From contig NZ_SSOC01000003.1 of the NCBI RefSeq assembly GCF_004801295.1, positions 248,001 to 312,000 on the forward strand: a DNA stretch of 64,000 nt. The letters run 5' to 3'. The position numbers and the translations under genes were made by a program. The notes beneath the pieces were generated by a model, which was given only the letters and a program-made list of their open reading frames with translations, was not told where the DNA came from and ran no database searches. Of the stretch, positions 28,501-38,500 are shown in pieces. Each line of letters starts with the position of its first letter. Positions within the stretch are counted from its first letter, which is position 1. Source of the stretch: Pseudothauera nasutitermitis. GTDB taxonomy: Bacteria; Pseudomonadota; Gammaproteobacteria; Burkholderiales; Rhodocyclaceae.

Positions 28501-29916
28501 ATGCCGGCACTTGAACAAGAGCTTGTTAAGAATCTCAAAGAACGTCTAGTCAAGCATCTGGAATCTACGGGCGGCTATGAGTCCATTGATTTCGTTGATG
28601 CAGGAGGTTCTGCGGCAATATTCAAGGTTCAAAGAAATGACGGACTCAGGGCTGTTAAGGTTTTCAATCCTAACCTATTTTTTGGAGCACCCGCCGCAGC
28701 GAGTAAACGACGCCTTGACGTCCAGCGGCGGCTAATTGACCACAAGTGCCCCAGCCTCATCCAGACCTATTTTGCCGATGAGTCACAAGGTACGGCGATT
28801 ATTGAAATGGAATTCAATGATTGGCCGCAGCTTTCGAAGCAACTTGGCAAAGTCCCAGATGATGCCATCGGTCGACTTATGGGCCAACTTGTGGATGCGG
28901 TCAAATATCTTGAAGGCATGAATATTGTTCATCGGGACATCAAACCAGAGAACATTCATATATCCACCGATTTCCAAGAGTTGAAGCTACTTGATTTAGG
29001 CGTTGCTAGAGAATTCGACAATTCTGACGAGAACGACGCCGCAATAACTGACGCGGGCGTTGGTCGACCGTTTCTTGCAACAGCACAATACAGCTCGCCG
29101 GAATATCTATTCCGACTTGATGAGCCTACCGATAAATTATGGAAGGGCTTGAACTTCTATCAGGTTGGCGCAGTTCTGCATGACCTCATTAAGAAGGAGG
29201 CGTTGTTTCAATATGAAATTCTCCTCGAAAATCGATGGCTAGTTGCTCGCGCGGTCCTCACAAAGCAACCCAGCTTCTCCGATACTGATGCGAAACGCCT
29301 TTCGGCAGAAAAGGCGCTTGCGCTTCGTTGCTTGACCAAAGATCTCGATACTCGTTTGTCTTTGGTTGGCTGGGACGAATTCCAATTCAATAAGATCGAT
29401 GATCCATTAACTACTTTGAAGACCAAATTATCGAAAGGATTGGGGCATTTAGGGGAGGTCTCAAAATCAACTTCCACTGCGCGACTCGCTTACGAGCGAC
29501 AGGAGTACTGCACTCGAATATTTGAGAGAGTCCGCACCGAGCTAATCGCAGCCTGCGGCACGGAATTGCCGGTAACTATGATTACCGACTACGCGAGCAA
29601 TCCTGCGAATATTGCGTTCACCGTCAGTCCGGAGAAATCAATTCTTGTCCGTATCGACTGCGACGTATCCTGGAAATCTGGAGTCTATGAAAAGTCTGCC
29701 CTAATGGAGGCCGGAGCGATGTTTCAGTCGAATTCATCCGCAGCCAGGCACCCAGAAACTCCAATGAAGGCTTGCTTAGAGATGGGCATTGGAGCCGCTG
29801 AGGACGAAACAGTAACGGCTATCGCGAATAAGGTTGCCGAACTTGTAGGGCTTGCACTTTCGCGCATTGAGGCAACAGGTGGAGACGCGAGCACGCTTCA
29901 AGGTACTTCAGTCTAA
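28501..29916 (+). CDS. Ser/Thr protein kinase with unknown C-terminal domain
   Basis: A 471-residue cytoplasmic protein. Residues 25-290 form a eukaryotic-like kinase: a glycine-loop equivalent (VDAGGSAAIFKV), the ATP Lys in LRAVKVFNP, catalytic loop NIVHRDIKPENIHIS, and a DLG magnesium motif (LLDLGVARE). The C-terminal 170 residues have no motif I know. Ribosome site GGAG before the ATG. It leads a three-gene operon with a UvrD-like helicase and an unknown protein. Base composition is more AT-rich than the surroundings, with ATA and TTA codons, suggesting transfer. A kinase-ATPase pair in an island suggests defence, but I know of no named system with this composition. Confidence 0.88.
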   Translation: MPALEQELVKNLKERLVKHLESTGGYESIDFVDAGGSAAIFKVQRNDGLRAVKVFNPNLFFGAPAAASKRRLDVQRRLIDHKCPSLIQTYFADESQGTAIIEMEFNDWPQLSKQLGKVPDDAIGRLMGQLVDAVKYLEGMNIVHRDIKPENIHISTDFQELKLLDLGVAREFDNSDENDAAITDAGVGRPFLATAQYSSPEYLFRLDEPTDKLWKGLNFYQVGAVLHDLIKKEALFQYEILLENRWLVARAVLTKQPSFSDTDAKRLSAEKALALRCLTKDLDTRLSLVGWDEFQFNKIDDPLTTLKTKLSKGLGHLGEVSKSTSTARLAYERQEYCTRIFERVRTELIAACGTELPVTMITDYASNPANIAFTVSPEKSILVRIDCDVSWKSGVYEKSALMEAGAMFQSNSSAARHPETPMKACLEMGIGAAEDETVTAIANKVAELVGLALSRIEATGGDASTLQGTSV

Positions 29917-29933
29917 ATAAAGGGAGGGAATAG

Positions 29934-31094
29934 GTGAGATCGAGTTGGTGGCGCAAGAAGAGCGAACTGGTCCCGGAGCAAATTGATTTTATTAATTTAC
30001 CACCCCAAGGGCGCTATTCGCTGGTAGGCCCGCCGGGCTCTGGCAAGACCAACCTATTGCTATTACGGGCCCAGTTCTTAGCTGGTAACGGCGATAAGAA
30101 TGCTCTAATCATTACATTTACTAATTCCCTTTGCGATTTCATCCGCTCGGGGATTGGGAAATCAGGACACATCTCCGCGGGTCAAGTGATGACGTTCCAC
30201 TCGTGGGCGGGAAATTACATCATTGACCAACTAGGCGTCAGCAAGAAGCCCAAGGGGAGTGCCTTTGACGAAGCAACTCGAGCCGAAATTCTTGAAAAGC
30301 TGAAGGAAGCAAACTCAAAGCGGCCATCAGAAAAGATGTACAGCGCGATATTTGTCGACGAGGCTCAGGACCTGTCGGCGGATGAACTGGAGCAGTTACT
30401 CTGTCTGAGCGACAAAATATGCATATGCGGTGATGATAAGCAGGGCATCTACTATCAAAACGGGCTGTCTATTGCGGAGAAATTGAAGCTCGAAAAGCAT
30501 GAGCTGACGAGCCACTTCCGCATCGGCCAGCGAATTGCTCAGGTAGCAGATAGATTGGTTCCGCCCCCCGAAGGAGCGGCGGGGCTTGCAGCTCGAGCGA
30601 ACTACAACGAAAAGCTGCAAGGTAAGTCCACCGCTGAGCTACATCCAAAGGATAGCCGCGACGAGCAGTTCGCCAAGATGGCAGAACTAATTCGTGTGCA
30701 ATTGGTGGCTTTCAACGATGACAATATTGGCGTATTCGCTGGAACCAATGAGGCTATCGCGGAACTGAAGGAACGATTCGACAAAACCGAACTTGCCGGC
30801 TTGGTGGCCTACCACGGCCAGGAAGGGGGTGGTTCATTTTCGTCGGATGCACGAATTCATGTGATGACCCTCCATGGCTCGAAAGGCACAGAGTTCCGGG
30901 CCGTACACATCTTCGCAGCAGAAGAGCTTTATGGGTATCCCCTTCGCCGAACAAAGTTGGCCTATACAGGTATCACCCGAGCGCGCACGGCGTTGAACGT
31001 GTTCCGGACAGGTCCCACTAGTACAGCGATCGAAAACGCCTTTGCGAAACCTGCGCTCATGGATATGGATGCCCTCTTTGAGGAGGACGCATGA
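29934..31094 (+). CDS. Compact superfamily 1 (UvrD/Rep-like) helicase or NTPase
   Basis: A 386-residue protein with Walker A (SLVGPPGSGKTNLLLL), Walker B with DEAQD (AIFVDEAQDLSADE), motif III-like GDDKQGIY, motif V (VMTLHGSKGTEFRAVHIF) and motif VI-like YTGITRARTAL. It is short for a UvrD protein (about 650-720 residues) and seems to lack the 1B/2B inserts. GTG at 29934 has the ideal ribosome site AGGGAGGG; it follows the kinase by 17 bp. The next gene overlaps by ATGA. It resembles GajB of Gabija in general type, but no GajA-like nuclease is adjacent. Confidence 0.87.
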   Translation: MRSSWWRKKSELVPEQIDFINLPPQGRYSLVGPPGSGKTNLLLLRAQFLAGNGDKNALIITFTNSLCDFIRSGIGKSGHISAGQVMTFHSWAGNYIIDQLGVSKKPKGSAFDEATRAEILEKLKEANSKRPSEKMYSAIFVDEAQDLSADELEQLLCLSDKICICGDDKQGIYYQNGLSIAEKLKLEKHELTSHFRIGQRIAQVADRLVPPPEGAAGLAARANYNEKLQGKSTAELHPKDSRDEQFAKMAELIRVQLVAFNDDNIGVFAGTNEAIAELKERFDKTELAGLVAYHGQEGGGSFSSDARIHVMTLHGSKGTEFRAVHIFAAEELYGYPLRRTKLAYTGITRARTALNVFRTGPTSTAIENAFAKPALMDMDALFEEDA

Positions 31095-32548
31095 CCGAAG
31101 TGATTCGATGGTTCGCCGTCGGTAGGGAAGATTTACTGGATGTGCTTCTCGGCGAAGCCTCGCCGAGCGGGCAGTCCTCTAGCAGTCCGCCTCTACCGGA
31201 CCTTCGGGTAGGGAAACTAGCGCTTGGGTACTTGGACAACGACGGGGCGGAGATGTCCTCAATGTCTGGACCCTCGCTGGTGATTGTTGAGGACGAGTCC
31301 GCCACCGAAACGATGTCGTGGCTCCGAGCGTTCGCCGACGAAGCGTTTCCCATAAGCCAGTTCGCGCGAGTAGTGAAGCTCAGTGACTGGGTCACGTTCT
31401 CGTCGAAGAGGAAGAACTCGAGCCACGTTGGGAGCTTCTACCCGGAGAGGTGGGCTTCGGTCTCGATTGGTGAGGTGCTGGCCCAGGCCGAGTCGGACGT
31501 CGATTTGCGGAACATGCCGCTGTCCCGCCTCGCAAGTTCACTGACATTGCCGGTTGGACGGGCCTTCCACCTGTTTGGCAGCGGCGACGCGACGCAGCAA
31601 TGCGTGGACAGACTTCGGACCATATCGAGCGATTCGAGGTTCGCCCGTAAACCAGTAACCGTTTCTCAGTTCACCCCTATATGGGCTCTATGCAACGCCA
31701 GGATTGAGGGCCATTTCGAGGTGCATGAGTCAGTTCTCATAGTAGCTGAGGCGGCGAGCGGATTTCTTCGTGACCAAGTGGACCCAGTGTCCGTAGAAGG
31801 CGGCCTCTTTCTAGAGCGGTATACGGGTCTCCGAAGCGATTCCGCGGAGGAACGCGTCATGGCATTCAACGAGTTCTCCGACGATGTTCTCAGGCTCCCT
31901 GCCTCGCAGTTGGCGTCGTCGGGTGCGTTCATGCTCGCTGCTGCCGCCTTCATGGTGGGTCGCAGCACGTCTCATGCGTTCCTATTGAATCGATTTCGGA
32001 GGGCAGCACCCGCGGCGTTTGCTTGGTTTGGCCTGATAGCCGCACTTGCCGGGTCACGCTGCTGGGATGGCGCATGGCTGCGCGCTGTCAAGGGTGCGGA
32101 GCGCCTTCTCAAGCCTCGGTTCGAATGGACCGACACCTCATCAGCAGACATTGGATGGGCTGAGTTCGCATGGCTCGCTGGCTCGCTCGACGACTTGGAC
32201 CAGTTGGTAGGATTGCCCAAGATGCTACCGCGCACACTTGGGGTCGAGGTTGTACCAGGTGTTGTGCTGCAGGTTCGCCTGGGCCAGGGAAGCGGAGGCG
32301 ATGAGATGCGCGCTATTCCTGAGATCTCTGCGAGGGAGCGTGCATTGACGGATGCGATCAACCAAATCCTCGAAGTTGCCCTACAGGTCCGAGGACACGA
32401 AGTGCGAAGGGAGTCCCCTGAGCGTGGTCGCTATGCTGTGCGGGGCCAGCAATCTCAACAATCACTCGACCTTGAAAACCGCTCAAGCGTCACCACAGGT
32501 AAAACGTCTCGCAGCAAAAAGGGCAAGCGTGACGCAGAGAGCACCTAA
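31091..32548 (+). CDS. Unknown 485-residue protein, third gene of kinase-helicase operon
   Basis: The start overlaps the helicase stop as ATGA, so it is translationally coupled. I recognise no domain. The N-terminal 130 residues are mixed alpha/beta (VIRWFAVGREDLLDVLLGEA, SLVIVEDESATETMSWLRAFADEA); the middle has an Ala-rich helix pair (ASSGAFMLAAAAFMVGR, AFAWFGLIAALAGSRCW) that may be structural or membrane-near; the last 45 residues are basic and disordered. No nuclease or protease motif is evident. By position it would be the effector or specificity subunit of the operon. Confidence 0.7.
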   Translation: MTEVIRWFAVGREDLLDVLLGEASPSGQSSSSPPLPDLRVGKLALGYLDNDGAEMSSMSGPSLVIVEDESATETMSWLRAFADEAFPISQFARVVKLSDWVTFSSKRKNSSHVGSFYPERWASVSIGEVLAQAESDVDLRNMPLSRLASSLTLPVGRAFHLFGSGDATQQCVDRLRTISSDSRFARKPVTVSQFTPIWALCNARIEGHFEVHESVLIVAEAASGFLRDQVDPVSVEGGLFLERYTGLRSDSAEERVMAFNEFSDDVLRLPASQLASSGAFMLAAAAFMVGRSTSHAFLLNRFRRAAPAAFAWFGLIAALAGSRCWDGAWLRAVKGAERLLKPRFEWTDTSSADIGWAEFAWLAGSLDDLDQLVGLPKMLPRTLGVEVVPGVVLQVRLGQGSGGDEMRAIPEISARERALTDAINQILEVALQVRGHEVRRESPERGRYAVRGQQSQQSLDLENRSSVTTGKTSRSKKGKRDAEST

Positions 32549-32849
32549 ATTTGATTTCCATGCAGTCCTAACCCGAGACCTTACTGGGTCACTTCTGGAT
32601 GGAAATCAACAGCGCTTGCCTTCCGTTCTTCGTCAAGCAGTGGTCGTTTACCGAGGAATGTGTGACCGGCAGTTCTCAGCCTGAAGCAGCCAGCCATGTG
32701 AATCTGCTGACCGGCTGCTAATGGCCGGCAGCGGCAGTCGCCAGCATGGCAACCCACCGACCGCTCCGGCCGAGATGCCGCCCTTGTGAGAGCGCATAGG
32801 CTGTCTGCTTCCCTCAGACACATCCCATTGACCGTGGGCAAGTGCCGAT
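32549..32849. other. Gap between kinase-helicase operon and histidine kinase
   Basis: 301 bp without a convincing gene or terminator hairpin. It separates the AT-richer operon from the GC-rich two-component genes and is a likely recombination junction. Confidence 0.4.
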
Positions 32850-34514
32850 TCAATTCGCCCGCGGTAGCCGAATAACGAACTCCGCGCCGCCCCCCGGCCG
32901 ATTACCCCCGTCGATGGTGCCGCCCATGCGGTGAATCGCCCGGCGTGAACTCGGCAGGCCGAGCCCGGTACCGAAGGGTTTGGTGGTAGTGAAGGAACGG
33001 AACAACTGCCCGAGCACCTGTTCGTCCAGCCCCGGCCCATTGTCCGACACCACGATCTCGGCGTGCAGCTCGTCGTCCGCCGGACGCGCGCCGACCCGGA
33101 TGCGTCCGTCGTGCCGGCCGGCCAGTTCGATGGCTTCGCTGGCGTTGCGCACCAGATTGCTCAGCACACCCACCAGCGCAATGCGGTTGCCCAGCACCGC
33201 CATAGGTACCTCCGGCGCGCGCACTGCCAGTTCGCAGCCGGGGCGGCGGCCGTCGAGCAGGCTCACTGCTTCCACCTCGCGCAGGATGTCACCGACGTCC
33301 ATGCGGGCCGGCGCTGGATCGACGCGATCGGCGTGCATCTGCCGGCGGATTTCCTCCAGCCGGCCCATCGCCTGGCCGACCGCCGCGTCCATCTGCGTGA
33401 GCAGCGCGGCCAGCCTTTCCGGAGGCAGGGTGTGCTCGCGGGCGCGTAGTTGGATGGTTTCGATGCCGCTCACCACGCCCTGCAGCGGCGAATGCACTTC
33501 GTGCGCGATGGCTGCGGCCAGTTCGCCCATCAGCAGCACGTGGGCGTACTGTTCGATCTGACGCTCGTTCTCGCGCAGGCGGTGCTCGTAGCGGCGGCGG
33601 ATCTGGCTGGCCAGCAAGGCGCTCAGCAGCACGCCGAGCAAGGTCACCGTGGCACCGACCAGGAAAGGCTGGGCGCGCAGCCAGCGGTCCGGCGTGGCCA
33701 GCACGGAGAGTTCGAAGTGGTGGTCGGCGAAGGCGATGCGCTTGCTGCCCAGCAACCAGCCTGGTTCGCCGCCGCGGCTGTCGAAGATGGTCGTGTGCAG
33801 GATGGCCTCATCCGCCTTGCCAGGCTGGTCGATGCTCACCCGTAGCGCCACGTCGCGGGTTGCGCTGTCGGCCAGCGCTTCCTCGAACATGCGCCCGATG
33901 TCCAGCCATGCGCCCACCCAGCCGAGGTAGTCGCGCGCCGCCGCCTCGCTGCCGGCACGAAAGGCGGCCGGACGGTAGACCGGCAGCTTGTAGCCCAGCC
34001 CGACCCGTTCGCCGGCCAGCCCGTCGGAGACCACGCCGACCCGCCCGAACCCGGCCACCGTGGCCGGGTCGTCCGCGCTCAACGCCAGCGCGCTCGATTC
34101 CAGGCGGATGCCGCCGAGCGCGGACTCCATGCCCACCGCTTCCTGCACCGGCACGTACAGGGTGGCCGGGACCGCTTCGGTGTCCGGTGCGCTCACCTCG
34201 GGAATGCTGGCCACGTATTCCACCCGCACCAGGCCGGGGTAGCGCGCGTCCAGGCCGAGGTTGTCGATATACTGCTGAAATTTCTCGCTCGGCAGGTTGC
34301 CGAAGGTGTCGAACAGGCTACGCAGCCCGAGCAGCATCGAGCGGTATTCGCCCACCCAGCGTTCCGTGCGGTTGAGCAGGGTGTCGGCCTGGAAGCGCAG
34401 TTGCCGCTCCAGCATCTGCTGCGCCAGGTAGGTGCCACCGGCGCCCAGCAGCACCGCCAGCCCGATGCCGATGGCGAGCGTCCAGCCCGACAGCGAATGC
34501 TTGCCCGTGTTCAA
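32850..34514 (-). CDS. CHASE-type sensor histidine kinase
   Basis: A 554-residue inner-membrane kinase. A first membrane helix (residues 10-32), a periplasmic CHASE-like domain (about 35-275) and a second helix (AQPFLVGATVTLLGVLLSALLA) precede the kinase. The H-box is AAIAHEVHSPLQGV; the N-box is LVRNASEAIEL; G-boxes are SDNGPGLDE and GTGLGLPSSRRAIHRMGG. It is divergent from a LuxR-type regulator 28 bp away, its probable partner. Two decayed copies of its 3' end occur at 27559 and 49895. The signal sensed is not evident. Confidence 0.92.
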   Translation of the reverse strand: MNTGKHSLSGWTLAIGIGLAVLLGAGGTYLAQQMLERQLRFQADTLLNRTERWVGEYRSMLLGLRSLFDTFGNLPSEKFQQYIDNLGLDARYPGLVRVEYVASIPEVSAPDTEAVPATLYVPVQEAVGMESALGGIRLESSALALSADDPATVAGFGRVGVVSDGLAGERVGLGYKLPVYRPAAFRAGSEAAARDYLGWVGAWLDIGRMFEEALADSATRDVALRVSIDQPGKADEAILHTTIFDSRGGEPGWLLGSKRIAFADHHFELSVLATPDRWLRAQPFLVGATVTLLGVLLSALLASQIRRRYEHRLRENERQIEQYAHVLLMGELAAAIAHEVHSPLQGVVSGIETIQLRAREHTLPPERLAALLTQMDAAVGQAMGRLEEIRRQMHADRVDPAPARMDVGDILREVEAVSLLDGRRPGCELAVRAPEVPMAVLGNRIALVGVLSNLVRNASEAIELAGRHDGRIRVGARPADDELHAEIVVSDNGPGLDEQVLGQLFRSFTTTKPFGTGLGLPSSRRAIHRMGGTIDGGNRPGGGAEFVIRLPRAN

Positions 34515-34542
34515 CCCGTTTCCATCCCGCTCCGATCACGCC

Positions 34543-35166
34543 ATGAACGCCCTGCGCATCGCCATCATCGACGACGACCCGCACGTCCGCACCGGCCTGG
34601 GCAACACGCTTGATGCCCTGGGGCACCGGGCCGACGGCTTCGATTCGGCCACCACCTTCCGCGATGGCGCCAACCCGTGCGATTATGACGCGATTCTGCT
34701 GGACTTTTTCATGCCGGGGCTGAACGGGCTGGATCTGCTCCGCCATTTTGCCGATACCGGCGTGGATACCCCGGTGATCATGATCAATGCCGGCGCCGAC
34801 GGCGAGGTCGGCCACCAGGCCCACGAACTGGGTTCGGTGCAGTGGCTGCCCAAGCCGGTACGCCAGATTCCGCTCATCGAGGCGCTCAACCGCTCGCAGG
34901 AAATCCGCGCCGCGCGGCGCAGTGCCGGCATGGCCAGCGACGACATCGGCGCGGCTGAAATCTCCCGCCTGGAACAGATCACCACTGCCGAATGGAAGGT
35001 GCTGCGCCTGCTGGTCAAGGATCTCTCCAGCAAGGCCATCGCCCGCGAACTCGGCATCTCCGACCGTACCGTGCACAGCCATCGGGAGAGCATCTACCAC
35101 AAGCTCGACACCCGCTCCACGGTGCGCATGTACCGCCTGCTGTGCGCAGCGGGGCGGTGTGCCTGA
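34543..35166 (+). CDS. NarL/FixJ-type response regulator
   Basis: A 207-residue regulator: receiver domain (residues 1-120) with the acidic pocket IIDDDPH, phospho-acceptor Asp in [10 protein letters not shown] and Lys in WLPKPVRQ, and a LuxR helix-turn-helix (LTTAEWKVL-like, [26 protein letters not shown]). It is divergently paired with the CHASE-type histidine kinase. Start at 34543 directly before the receiver fold. Confidence 0.92.
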   Translation: MNALRIAIIDDDPHVRTGLGNTLDALGHRADGFDSATTFRDGANPCDYDAILLDFFMPGLNGLDLLRHFADTGVDTPVIMINAGADGEVGHQAHELGSVQWLPKPVRQIPLIEALNRSQEIRAARRSAGMASDDIGAAEISRLEQITTAEWKVLRLLVKDLSSKAIARELGISDRTVHSHRESIYHKLDTRSTVRMYRLLCAAGRCA

Positions 35167-35168
35167 GC

Positions 35169-35354
35169 CGCCAGAACGGGCAAGGGCCATGGATCGTTGA
35201 TGCGGATGCTCCACTGCCCGGTACGGTCGCCCACCAGCTTTTCAAGGCGATTGCTGGGCGGAATACGCAAGTCCTCCATCCGTTCGGCCCGATTCGACCC
35301 CCCAAAAATGGCCTGCGTCAAACCCTTCGTGCAAATCAAGTGAGGCTTGAAACC
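35169..35354 (-). pseudogene. HigB-type toxin remnant
   Basis: The minus strand reads [10 protein letters not shown], then [20 protein letters not shown] and IRINDPW, a clear RelE/HigB toxin signature. The C-terminal strands (usually WRICFRW) are lost, and the sequence runs into the response-regulator gene end. No antitoxin gene is visible. It is a truncated relic in the 420-bp gap 35167-35585. Confidence 0.75.
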
Positions 35355-35585
35355 ATATATCGGGCAATAGGTTAGCTCTGTTTCGTGCCGCTTGCAGGGG
35401 GGCATGGTTGTGGCCTAGGAGCCACATGAGAGCCTGGGGAAACCAAGCCGAAGCGCGCTGTGGCGGGGCGAATATCAAAGTGCCAACGGACTTGTTGCTC
35501 TACCTGGCCTATCTTTTCGCAAGCCGATCGGGCGTATCGCTCATGGGGTCCTTGCTGCTTCTGAATTGCACTCTTCGGGTTCCAT

Positions 35586-38500
35586 TCACCGGGGCCGCCC
35601 CTTGTATCCAGCCGGCGGCGCCTTTAAAGCTTTCGGAGCCTTGGCTATGGATGTGGATTTGAATAGAGAAGGGTCAACTTCGAACACGCTGACAGCGACT
35701 TGCTGATTTCCATGCACATGTGCAATGAGGCGCTCGTGCTTGGGTAGAGGCACCTGCGCGGTCGACCCGCCAAACTCGCCTGAGTTGGCAAGGACAACTG
35801 GTTGATACATGTGGAAATGCAACGCAGCCACCATATTGTCGAACGTCTGCACGTCTTGGTTCAGCGCTGCGACCAAAAACATATCCGACCTGTCGCGAAG
35901 GTCGGCCACAAGGTCCAAGTCCGTCGCGTCGTAGCAAATGGCCGCTGCAATGCGTGTGCGGGTCTTGGCGCCAATCGGCAACTCGACCAGCGTCACATGT
36001 GGCCGGTGGCCCTTCACCCCCATCCTCACCTCGTCCTTCATCGGATGCTGCTTGCCTTGCCAAGCGTACTGGAATGCCCGCCCGTGGCCTGCAGACTCAG
36101 TTCGAATCAGCCACAGGCCTTGATTGACGATGCCGCCAGCCTTGCGCGAATGAAGGAATGTCAAGCCGGTAAAAATGTTGGCTCGGATCTTGTCTGAAAG
36201 TCGTCTCAGCAAAAAGACGTGCTCCGGATGCACGGCCAACTCTGGGAACAGAATGACATCGACTACCGGATCATCGCTCTTGTTGGATGTGGTCGCAGAG
36301 CTTGCCGATGACCAGGTCTTGAGCTTCTGATGAGTCAGCCTGCAAACCTCAGCCAGATGGCGGCGATGTTCTGCCAAAGTTCCCGGCGTCCAATGCGTCG
36401 GGTCTTTGTCATCAAACTCTTCTCGCCGCGGGCGCATCGGCTGAACGATGGCCACGCGCAGTGGCCTATCCTGCAAGGGCTCATGATCATCGACAGGCAC
36501 CACGTACATCGGTGTCTTGCTTCGGTGGCCAAACAGTCTGCGCTGCGCCACGATGCGCTCTTGAACAAGCGCGAGCAGTTCGGCTGCGGTCCGAACATCG
36601 CCCGCTGCCGACGCTGCGTTTGCGCGAAACTCAACTCCTGGCCATTGCAGGAGCGTCGAAAGCAGGCTGGAGAGCCACGGCGACACTGGCCCAGGCTCGT
36701 CCAGCAACCCACGTCCGGAGTTCAAAAGGCCGAAACGACGTTTGAACCAGGTGCTGCGCAGGCCACTGTATCGGCCCACCTCCTCAGTGACAAGGTAGCG
36801 ACGGCTCGTGAAGTCAAACTCTCCGGTAAGGGCCGAGCGCAGGATGCGCCCCAGTCCGTAGAGCCAAGCCTTTTCGGGTGCCACCCAAGGAGGACTGTCA
36901 TACAGCGGGTTTGTCGCATCGCCTCCTTCAATTGACTCCACATGCAGGAAGCCCGGCTGCTCAGGCATCTCCGATAGTTTTTGCCAATCCTCGCATCGAA
37001 GCATGATGTCAACGGCGCTCTTCCCAGCGGATAACTGCTCTTCTACGCCCTGGTAACGAAGTAACGCATCAATCAGCATGAGCAGAGCATTTTCCTGGTC
37101 GAAAAGGTTGCTAGGCTCGCTGATGATTTGCAGGAGGGACTGGGCACCCTTCAACTTAGCCTGGGGCCTCCGAGAGTTGCTTGTCCGCTTGCTGGCTTGG
37201 ACCAACGCGGCTGGCACAAATTGGCGCCAGTTCGCGGCCCGTCGCCCACTCAGCGCTGCCATCAACAAGTCCGGACGACTCAGCGCCACGGATTGCACAA
37301 CAGCCTCCCGAATCCCTTCGTCATCTGTGCGCCGCAACCCTTCCGACAACCACACACCGAAGCGCCGTACATTCGGCTGCAGCTGCTGCGCCACGATCGC
37401 TAAGGGTATGACATCTCTCAGCGCTTCACCCCGCACGGACTCAAACAGGGCCGCGCGTTGCAATGCGGCGTACGTCTGTACCTCGGGAGCAACTTCGACC
37501 ACCATAGCGAGTGACGCATCACCGATAGAAGCCAGATAGAGGTGGGCCTGCTGGCGGAGATACCAAGGCGATGAAGTCCGTTCGGTCAAGATGCGACGCG
37601 CGATTCCGCCGAGGTCCTCGCGGTAACCTTGAATATCAACGCCCTCCGGGTAATCCTCCGGCTCACGGAAGCCAGTCTCCACCGCACCCGCTCGCAAAAG
37701 GTCCGCCAGGACATACTCTGCTACGCGCACTTGCCTGCGCTTTGCTGCGTCCAGATCCGCCGCCACGTCGAAAAGCTTGATGCTGAGTGCCTCGGTCACG
37801 GGACTCAACAGGCGGGGGTGAGGGAACAGGTCCAAGCCACACCGCAGCAGCAAGACCAGCGCAGGATTCTCGGCCCAGCATTTGATGAGCTTGCGTGCCG
37901 TGGATTCGAACTCATGAGACAGCACCACTCCCTGTGTCACGTGGTCACTAATAGTCTCGGACGAGCCAGCCGGACTTTCGAGGTGCGTCATCGCCAACCG
38001 ATGCCGCATCAACTGGACAATTCGCGTCGCGACGAACCGTTTCACGGTGTCGTCTCTCACGTCAGTGTTGGGCACGGCAACCGTAGCCAATCCCAATCGA
38101 GATGGCGCGGGATCGGCGACGCTTTCAATCTGCTCAGATACCCACAACAGCCCATCAAGGCCGCCCGCCGCCTGTGCCAGAGACTCTAGGTCAAAGGTCC
38201 CACTCAACTCTGCGTTAAGCATCTCCATCAAAGCCGACACGTGACTCTGCGCCGAGATCGCTCGGTATGAGGTGGTCACGCACTTATCTAACGACAGTTC
38301 GAGTGATCTCCGCGCACCGATGCGCTCGCAATGTGCCTTCAGAACTGAGGTCACATAACTTTTGACATGTCCCAACAACGCAGCCTGACCAAGCCCGCCA
38401 GCCCCACTCTTGGCCTCGACAACGAGACGCATGTCATCGACATATCTGCAGTAGTCCAGCAGCTTGACGTCGCCGCCGACCATGGCGCCATCGGCTGCAG

